Source: Elusimicrobiales bacterium
Lineage (GTDB): Bacteria; Elusimicrobiota; Elusimicrobia; Elusimicrobiales; UBA9959
Reading direction: 5' to 3'
Assembly: GCA_028713125.1 (NCBI GenBank)
Contig: JAQTOU010000001.1
Span: 452,273-516,272 of the forward strand
DNA: 64,000 bases
The translations under genes and the position numbers were made by a program. The notes beneath the pieces were generated by a model. It was not told where the DNA came from. It did not search any database and saw only the letters and a list, made by a program, of their open reading frames with translations. Within the stretch, counting starts at the first letter, position 1; each line of letters starts with the position of its first letter. Below are positions 57,894 to 64,000 of the stretch, piece by piece.

Positions 57894-59690
57894 CTACTTT
57901 TCTGAGACCGCGGTTGGGACTGGGTCTGCTTTGGAGCCGTGCTTTTTGTGGTGGTGTTTTTTTTCGCCTTCGGCAGCGTCTGCGTCGGGGCCGTAGTTGT
58001 AGTTGTATTGGTAATAGCCGTAATAGGAATACGACAAGCCGCCGAATTTGGACATGTTCACTACGGCGCCCAGAACTTTTATACCGGAGGCGGCAAAGCG
58101 TTTTATGGCCGTTTTAATTAGCGGAACACGTGTTTTACCGAAGGCCGCTACGAAGATGCAATTGTTTATGTATTTCCCCCAGAGAAGGGCATCGCTGATA
58201 GGGAACATCGGCGGGCAGTCCACGATCACACGGTCGTAGTTCGCCTGGGCCCAGGTCAGGAAAGCGGAAAGGCGAGGGGTGTTAAGCAGCTCGGCCGGGT
58301 TGGGCGGGCGCGGCCCGCAGGTGAGGATAGAGAGATTCTTAACGTCGGTAGGCTGGATAAGGGGCTGGATGTCTTCCGTATTTCGGCCACCGCCGAGGAA
58401 GTCGCTGAGGCCTTTGGCATTTGAGACGCGGAAGACCTTGTGCATATTGGAGCGGCGCAGGTCGCCGTCCACGATTAGAACCTTCTCTCCCGCCTGAGCG
58501 ATAGCGACGGCCAAATTGCCCGCCACGTAGCTTTTGCCTTCTCCCTGGACCGAACTGCTTACGATAACGGATTTGCTCTTGCTTCCCACCTCGGCGAAAT
58601 CTACCATGGTGCGGAGATTACGGATAGATTCGCTTATAAGCGAATGCTCCTGAAGTATGAGGTGGTTGTATGAGGTCTGCTCCTTAACCTGGCGGGTAAG
58701 CGGCACAATACCGAGGAAGGGCAGGCCCAACTTGTTTTCGACGTCCTCCTGAGTGCGCACGGTCTGGTCGATGAATTCCACCAGCACAGCTGCGAAAAGG
58801 CCTAGTATAAGGCCGCCAATTGTGGCAAGCATCATATTAAGAGCCTTGCGTGGCTTTATTGGTTTTAATGGCGGTGTGGCAGCGTCTATTAAGCGGATAT
58901 TGTTGCCCATCAACTGGCCGGACAGATCTATTTTAAGGCTCTGGATGACCTTATCGGTCTCTTCTTTTATCTGGCCCTGCACCGCCGCCAGATTGGCCGT
59001 TAAGGCCAACACCTGGGGATGCTTGGGGGTATAGCGGCCGGAGGCTTCCGCAACCTGCGACTGCAGTTTGGCGGACTCGCGCTTTAGGTCCATTATCAGG
59101 GTATTGTTCACTACTGCCGGGAGGCTTTCATATATCGCGCGAGACTGGTTCCCGGCTCTGTCGGCTTGCAGAGCGTTAAGGACGTCTTTTGAAATGAAAA
59201 GTTGGTTGCTGAGGTTCTGTTCTATGAAAACCTTTGCAACCTCATTGGCTATATTCGCGGAGAGCACCGGGTCATAAGAGTCGACTTTTACATAGACCAG
59301 GCGGCTGCGCGGGACTGGTGCGATAGCTACAGGTTTAATAAGCTTGCGGTATCCGTAAGGATCGGCGAATTCAGGGTACTGCACGAGGTTAAGGCGATCA
59401 TGCACGGTTTTAAGCAGGGCTTCGCTTTTAAGCAATTTGTACTGGGTCTGGTAGTAATCATCATTGCCGCGCTCGACGGTGGGGCCGCCCTGGTAAATGA
59501 CATTATTGCCGCGCTCTTTTTCTATTACGAGGAGTGCCTGGGACTGGAAGACCGGGCGGGTATTGAAGGTAACAAGGGCGACAACGATCACAACGGAGAT
59601 AAAAACAGAAAGCGCCACCCAGCGGCGGCGCAGTATCAGCTCGAGATAATAGCTGATATCAAATTCTAATTCATTGTCATTATCGTTCAT
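57894..59690 (-). CDS. wzc: Wzc-type chain-length determinant / tyrosine autokinase
   Basis: Wzz domain; Walker-like SSVQGEGKSYVAGNLAVAIAQAGEKVLIVDGDLRR; C-terminal Tyr cluster SYSYYGYYQYNYNYG. Confidence 0.92.
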   Translation of the reverse strand: MNDNDNELEFDISYYLELILRRRWVALSVFISVVIVVALVTFNTRPVFQSQALLVIEKERGNNVIYQGGPTVERGNDDYYQTQYKLLKSEALLKTVHDRLNLVQYPEFADPYGYRKLIKPVAIAPVPRSRLVYVKVDSYDPVLSANIANEVAKVFIEQNLSNQLFISKDVLNALQADRAGNQSRAIYESLPAVVNNTLIMDLKRESAKLQSQVAEASGRYTPKHPQVLALTANLAAVQGQIKEETDKVIQSLKIDLSGQLMGNNIRLIDAATPPLKPIKPRKALNMMLATIGGLILGLFAAVLVEFIDQTVRTQEDVENKLGLPFLGIVPLTRQVKEQTSYNHLILQEHSLISESIRNLRTMVDFAEVGSKSKSVIVSSSVQGEGKSYVAGNLAVAIAQAGEKVLIVDGDLRRSNMHKVFRVSNAKGLSDFLGGGRNTEDIQPLIQPTDVKNLSILTCGPRPPNPAELLNTPRLSAFLTWAQANYDRVIVDCPPMFPISDALLWGKYINNCIFVAAFGKTRVPLIKTAIKRFAASGIKVLGAVVNMSKFGGLSYSYYGYYQYNYNYGPDADAAEGEKKHHHKKHGSKADPVPTAVSEK

Positions 59691-59712
59691 ATAATATCCA
59701 TCCTGCAGAAAT

Positions 59713-59731
59713 AAAAGGGACAGGCTACTTT
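59713..59731. repeat. Intergenic motif AAAAGGGACAGGCTACTTT, copy 3
   Basis: one difference from copies 1 and 2. Confidence 0.8.
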
Positions 59732-59732
59732 A

Positions 59733-60446
59733 TCAGAAAAAGCTTTGTGGGACGTAGACGGTGTCGTTGGGCTCAAGGGGGATGTCGGCGCTTTTGTCGC
59801 CCTGTTTGGTGATGCGGTTCACTTCCACCTGTATGGTCTGGCTGGCATTGCCGGCACCGCGAAGGACCTTGGTGCGGTCGGGTGCGGCGAGATCGGTGAA
59901 GCCGCCTGCGAGGGTTATGGCCTCGAGGACGGTGAGGTGGCGCTCAGCGGGGATTTCTATTGAGCCGGGCTTTTTAACTTCGCCAAGGACGTAGATCTGC
60001 TTATTGCTGTACTCTTTTATAAGCACGGTGACCTGAGGTTTTACAAGGAACTCCGAGAGTTTCTCAGCCAGCAGGGCTTCCGCATCCGGCACGGAAAGGT
60101 CCCCCAATTGCAGGCTGCCGGCCAAGGGGAAGGTGATAGTTCCATTGCCGCTTATCCGGGCGGTGCGATTCATATCGGCTTCTTTAAAAACGGTGACTTC
60201 GATAAGGTCGCCGGGATGCAGTTTATAGTTTAGCTTGCCCTGGTTTTTGAGGTCAAGAGCGTTCTGGATGAGGCGCTGCTCTAAAGAGGCCTGTTGCTGC
60301 GGAGTTTCGGGTTTCTCGGCGGCCAGAGTTTCGGGGGCTACGGCGGAGGCCGAAGGGCTGGCGGCATGCTGATACGCGGCGGGGCGCTGAGGCGCGCAGG
60401 CGGCAAATAAGAATAAAGAGAGAAGAAATAATACCCCTGATTTCAT
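59733..60446 (-). CDS. wza: Wza-type polysaccharide export lipoprotein (SLBB)
   Basis: lipobox LFAACAPQ; LHPGDLIEVTVFKEADMNRTARISGNGTITFPLAGSL; start trimmed to MKSGVLF. Confidence 0.9.
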   Translation of the reverse strand: MKSGVLFLLSLFLFAACAPQRPAAYQHAASPSASAVAPETLAAEKPETPQQQASLEQRLIQNALDLKNQGKLNYKLHPGDLIEVTVFKEADMNRTARISGNGTITFPLAGSLQLGDLSVPDAEALLAEKLSEFLVKPQVTVLIKEYSNKQIYVLGEVKKPGSIEIPAERHLTVLEAITLAGGFTDLAAPDRTKVLRGAGNASQTIQVEVNRITKQGDKSADIPLEPNDTVYVPQSFF

Positions 60447-60453
60447 AAAGAAC

Positions 60454-60462
60454 ATTATAGCA
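60454..60462 (-). promoter_or_regulatory. Extended -10 promoter element TGCTATAAT
   Basis: revcomp of attatagca immediately upstream of wza ATG. Confidence 0.5.
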
Positions 60463-60501
60463 AAAAGTAAGAAGCCGGAAGGCGAGGACTGAATACGAAA
60501 A

Positions 60502-62259
60502 TCATGGACGGGAGGAGTTGTTGGTAGGGGCGGATCTGGGGAGCGGTGACGATTTATTGGGGGATTTGAGGATCAGTGGGCGGTTGTAGCAGTTGGCTAA
60601 CTGGAGACTTAGGTTGTAGTCCAGGGCATTGAGGCTAGCGTTCAGCGGGGCTTGGCGGAGGTAGGGCCAGGCTATCTCGTTTGCCTTGAAGAAAAGCCTG
60701 CAGGGGGCTGTTTTGTCCTTAAGGCCCTGGTTGTAGTATTCGGCGGCCAGGCGGAAAGCGGTTTGGGGGCCGGGCTGCCATTTCAAGGTCTCGGCGCGAA
60801 GTTTATTTTTTTCTTCCGGGCCGGCTGTTTTAGTGATCTGGTCGTATTGCCAGGCCAGGAACTGCGGGACGGCGGCGGCCGTAAGCAGGGAGGCAAGGGC
60901 AAAAGCGGCGTATCTGTATTTCCCGGGCGGCGGCGGAGAGTGGACTTCTTCTTCATCCTCATGCGGAAGCAGGCCGCGGCCTTGAACCGCCGGTTTGGAA
61001 GCAAGCGCCCCGAGCAGGGCGTAGAAAGCGAGGGCGTTCGCCGGCATTTGCGAGCCAAAATCGACGAAGCTATGCCCCATAGCGACCAGGACGGCACCCA
61101 AGGCGCCGCCGTAAACGGCTTTTACGGTAAAGGACCGACAGCGCAGCCAGCCCCGGTAAAACCCGTAAAACGCGGCGGCAAAGCACGCCAGGTAAAGCAG
61201 GCCCCCGACGACGCCTACCTGGAGGAAGAGCTCGAGCCAGTCGCTGTGGACGTGTTTTACTATGTATGGCGTTACAAAATCCGGCCGCGCATAAAACGGA
61301 AAAGCATGTTCGACGGCTCCAAGGCCAATGCCGAAGACAGGAAAATCTTTGAACATCGCCCAGCCGCTTTTATACATTGAGAACCGAGTTGTTACCGCGC
61401 CGACTAAATGGCCACCATCCAGGCCCAGAAGTAGCCTGTACTTTGAAAGGATTAAACCGTAACAGGCAAACATCAGAAGCAGAGCGGACCAGGCTGTAAA
61501 TTTACGAATTTTAGTTTTTAGAAAACTTGCCGATATAAAACCGATGAAAGCGATCGCGCAGACAAAAGAGTGCAGCCCCCCCCTGGACCCGGTTTTTACC
61601 AGTCCCGCAATAACTGCTGCAAGCATTATGAATTTGAGAAATTGAACTGCGACCAGGTCAAAAAATTTAGTGTGGCTCTGGTGGACGAACAGGCTCTTAA
61701 AACCGCCGAAGAACAGGCCGAGCCCCGCCATGCCAGCCATTGCAAGGAAGAAAGCTCCGTGGTCACGGTTCACAAATGGACCGAAGGGCTGGCCGCTCAC
61801 CCGGCGAAGGCCATAAACCACGGTATCGTCGCCCGTCTTCTGCAGCATCCCCATTAGCGCCACGAATACGCCCATACCGAAGATAGTCCAAAGAAGTCGC
61901 TGCAATTGCGCCGGGGTCTTTATCGCCTTAGACGCGCAATACATCACCGCCCCGTAGAAAAGCCAAAGAAGCACGGCATTAAGCGTAGACAGCCTCCAGG
62001 CGGTGAAGAGCAGAGGCGTGGGCCCGTTGACCGGGGACTGATTTATCGACTGCAGCAGCCCTATCATGGCCACTCCAAGCACGGCCGGCAGCAAGGTCTT
62101 ATAAAGCGGGTTATCGTGGCTGTCTCCCCCCTTAGCATAAAGCCTGGCCGCGCCTATAAAAAATACCGCATAAAGCGGTACATAGGCCCAGGGCTCAACC
62201 GCCGCGAAAGCAAGCGGAGCGAAAACCAGCGAAAGCAGCAGTAAAATCTCCATCGGCAT
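60502..62259 (-). CDS. O-antigen ligase/polymerase family membrane protein
   Basis: TGSRGGLHSFVCAI, FGIGLGAVEHAFPFYA, HVHSDWLELFLQVGVVGG motifs. Confidence 0.82.
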   Translation of the reverse strand: MPMEILLLLSLVFAPLAFAAVEPWAYVPLYAVFFIGAARLYAKGGDSHDNPLYKTLLPAVLGVAMIGLLQSINQSPVNGPTPLLFTAWRLSTLNAVLLWLFYGAVMYCASKAIKTPAQLQRLLWTIFGMGVFVALMGMLQKTGDDTVVYGLRRVSGQPFGPFVNRDHGAFFLAMAGMAGLGLFFGGFKSLFVHQSHTKFFDLVAVQFLKFIMLAAVIAGLVKTGSRGGLHSFVCAIAFIGFISASFLKTKIRKFTAWSALLLMFACYGLILSKYRLLLGLDGGHLVGAVTTRFSMYKSGWAMFKDFPVFGIGLGAVEHAFPFYARPDFVTPYIVKHVHSDWLELFLQVGVVGGLLYLACFAAAFYGFYRGWLRCRSFTVKAVYGGALGAVLVAMGHSFVDFGSQMPANALAFYALLGALASKPAVQGRGLLPHEDEEEVHSPPPPGKYRYAAFALASLLTAAAVPQFLAWQYDQITKTAGPEEKNKLRAETLKWQPGPQTAFRLAAEYYNQGLKDKTAPCRLFFKANEIAWPYLRQAPLNASLNALDYNLSLQLANCYNRPLILKSPNKSSPLPRSAPTNNSSRP

Positions 62260-62262
62260 TTC

Positions 62263-62318
62263 AATTTTACCTTATTCCCCCCTGTCGAGGCGAAGCCTCG
62301 GCAGAATAAGGTAAAATT
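62263..62318. repeat. Perfect 15-bp inverted repeat with nested hairpin in divergent intergenic region
   Basis: aattttaccttattc ... gaataaggtaaaatt; inner tgtcgaggc-gaa-gcctcggca. Confidence 0.9.
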
Positions 62319-62323
62319 TATGC

Positions 62324-62752
62324 ATGAAAGTACTTTTTATATGTACCGGGAATATGTGCCGGAGCCCGGCGGCGGAGAAGCTGCTTGCGCTTTACGGCGG
62401 GGCGGCAGGGTTCGAGACCAGGTCGCGCGGGACGGCGGCGCAGCCTTACTGCAAGATGCCTCGGCAGATAACGGAATTTCTCACTAAGCAGGGCGTAAGC
62501 AGCCTTGAGCATAAGCCCGCTTTGGCCGGCGAGGCTGACATTGACTGGGCCGACCTGATCCTTGTTATGGAAGGGATGCACCGGGATATTCTTGCGGATA
62601 AATTCCCCCAGAGCATGAGGAAGACGCAGTTATTCCTGGATTACGTCGGGGAAAGCGGGGATCTCAGGGATCCCATGGGGAAGTCGGATAAAGTGTTCGA
62701 AGAAGTTTTACAACAGATACAGGAAGCGATAAAGAAAATAGTTTCCAAATAA
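62324..62752 (+). CDS. Low-molecular-weight protein tyrosine phosphatase (Wzb-like)
   Basis: MKVLFICTGNMCRSPAAEKLL (CX5RS), late RDPMG Asp motif. Confidence 0.9.
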   Translation: MKVLFICTGNMCRSPAAEKLLALYGGAAGFETRSRGTAAQPYCKMPRQITEFLTKQGVSSLEHKPALAGEADIDWADLILVMEGMHRDILADKFPQSMRKTQLFLDYVGESGDLRDPMGKSDKVFEEVLQQIQEAIKKIVSK

Positions 62753-62770
62753 CTATAACTTCAGTAAAAG

Positions 62771-62803
62771 AAAAAGGCCGCTGAGTGCTCAGCGGCCTTT
62801 TCT
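62771..62803. terminator. Bidirectional intrinsic terminator
   Basis: aaaaaGGCCGCTGAG-tg-CTCAGCGGCCtttt between convergent genes ending at 62752 (+) and 62820 (-). Confidence 0.85.
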
Positions 62804-62819
62804 TTGCGGCGGTTAGTTC

Positions 62820-63983
62820 TTAGAACATCGCCTTTATGCCGAGGGCGAATACTTTGTCATTGTACTCGTTGGCTCTCTCGTTGGAATTGCGGTTCTTGTA
62901 GGTGAAACCGGCGTCGGCGGACAGCCATTTCTGGATGTTGTAGACGGCGGTAAGGCCGATGCTGGTATTCTCGTCCAGGCGCTTCGGGCTGGTGGCAGTG
63001 GTCCTCTCGGGGTACTGCACGCCTTCGTAGCCGAGGTTGATGCCGGCCTTCACTTTATTGATCATGCGGGTCGCGCCTACGTTCAGCATGGTGCTGGTGT
63101 AGAAGCGGCTGGCGCCGTAGGTGGATTCGATATTGGCGCGCTTGCCGTAGATGGTGATATCGGTCCGCTCCATCGCTTTCCAGACTGCCTGGGCGCTGTA
63201 GCCCATGGTGGTGATGTCTTTCTTCGCGGTGGAACCGACGCTGTTCTTGTCGTACTTGCGGGCCTGCATACCGACGGACACGGTGCCTTCGACCTTGGGG
63301 GCGATATTGCCGACCAGGCCGAGGTCTATGTTATTGTAGGTAGCGTCGTTGACGTTGCTGTTCTCGTAGTTAAGCATGCCTAAGCGGTAGGAGGCCAGGA
63401 CCTTGGTCTTGGGCTGCCACTGGTAGGACACATCGAAACCGACCAGGTTCTCGGCGCGGTCCAGGTTGGCGAAGCTGCTGGCGAGGTAGTTATTGTAGAC
63501 GTTCTGCAGGGCGATGGCGAAGCCGAATTTGCCGCGGAGAGGGGCGTCGTACTTGAGGGCGACGGTGTTCTCTATGCGCTTTGCGCGGGCGGTAGTTTCG
63601 GAGTTAGCCTGGTCGGTGGTCTGCTTGTAGTTGTCGTTCACACCAACGGTCATATCCTTGGGCAGCTTGGCCTTTGCGGAGAAGTTCGCGTTGTGGTGAG
63701 TGGCGTTATTGATGGTGGCGGCGCGGGAGTAGTTCAGGATCTCCATGTTATAGCCGCCGGTGAGGTCGAGGCGGGCCCCGACTTTCTCGACAAGGCCGAA
63801 ACCCAGGGCGGTGCGGTTAATGACCGCGCCCTTGGCGTTGTGCTTGTTGAGGTAGATATTGCTGTCGTAGCTCTCGAGGGTGCTCATGAAAGGGTTGACT
63901 TCCATGTTCCCGAGCTTTATGTTCTGCTGCGCGCCGGCGGCGGCAGGTATTAAGAGAACGGCTGCGATTAAAAGGTTCTTCAT
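62820..63983 (-). CDS. Outer-membrane beta-barrel protein
   Basis: signal peptide MKNLLIAAVLLIPAAAGAQ, alternating amphipathic strands, C-terminal Phe (FALGIKAMF). Confidence 0.75.
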   Translation of the reverse strand: MKNLLIAAVLLIPAAAGAQQNIKLGNMEVNPFMSTLESYDSNIYLNKHNAKGAVINRTALGFGLVEKVGARLDLTGGYNMEILNYSRAATINNATHHNANFSAKAKLPKDMTVGVNDNYKQTTDQANSETTARAKRIENTVALKYDAPLRGKFGFAIALQNVYNNYLASSFANLDRAENLVGFDVSYQWQPKTKVLASYRLGMLNYENSNVNDATYNNIDLGLVGNIAPKVEGTVSVGMQARKYDKNSVGSTAKKDITTMGYSAQAVWKAMERTDITIYGKRANIESTYGASRFYTSTMLNVGATRMINKVKAGINLGYEGVQYPERTTATSPKRLDENTSIGLTAVYNIQKWLSADAGFTYKNRNSNERANEYNDKVFALGIKAMF

Positions 63984-64000
63984 TTATTTATAGTCTCCTT

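Noticed and set aside
1-64000. CRISPR arrays, tRNA/rRNA genes, insertion sequences or prophage genes
   Set aside because: No regular spaced repeats, no recognisable RNA genes and no transposase or phage proteins were seen

Overview
The window is a roughly 64 kb surface-polysaccharide (O-antigen / exopolysaccharide) biosynthesis and export locus. Almost every gene is on the minus strand, with very short gaps or ATGA-type overlaps. Three blocks can be seen. (A) ~1-34.3 kb: a flippase, many glycosyltransferases (two GT11 alpha-1,2-fucosyltransferase homologues, GT17, GT2, GT4, GT39-like), an ABC transporter, GDP-mannose/GDP-fucose genes (manC, two gmd paralogues, fcl), a CDP-3,6-dideoxyhexose route (rfbF, rfbG, rfbH, a flavin reductase and an RfbC-like epimerase), a TPP-dependent E1 alpha/beta pair, two radical SAM proteins, a domain-swapped HldE-like protein, and dTDP-sugar genes rfbA/C/B without rfbD. 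(B) ~35-57.5 kb: FecR-domain protein, FlaA1/CapD-type dehydratase, aminotransferases, a second E1 alpha/beta pair, an initiating sugar transferase, a GT4-GNAT fusion, a second Wzy/Wzx set in visibly AT-richer DNA, and a compact module of acetolactate-synthase-like TPP enzyme, HpcH/HpaI aldolase, DRE-TIM aldolase fusion, HAD phosphatase and LdpA-like Fe-S protein. (C) ~57.9-64 kb: Wzc-type tyrosine kinase, Wza-type export protein, O-antigen ligase/polymerase, divergent low-molecular-weight phosphatase (Wzb-like) and an outer-membrane beta-barrel protein. A YefM/YoeB-type toxin-antitoxin pair sits on the plus strand between blocks A and B. The best candidates for undescribed biology are the C-C bond-forming module at 50.4-57.5 kb, together with two E1 alpha/beta pairs that have no E2/E3 partners and a CDP-deoxysugar pathway: this suggests branched or higher-carbon sugars. 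A recurrent 19-bp intergenic motif, a shared extended -10 promoter motif and a palindromic divergent promoter are also notable. Function calls come from reading protein motifs by eye; no database search was run. The host phylum is not assigned.
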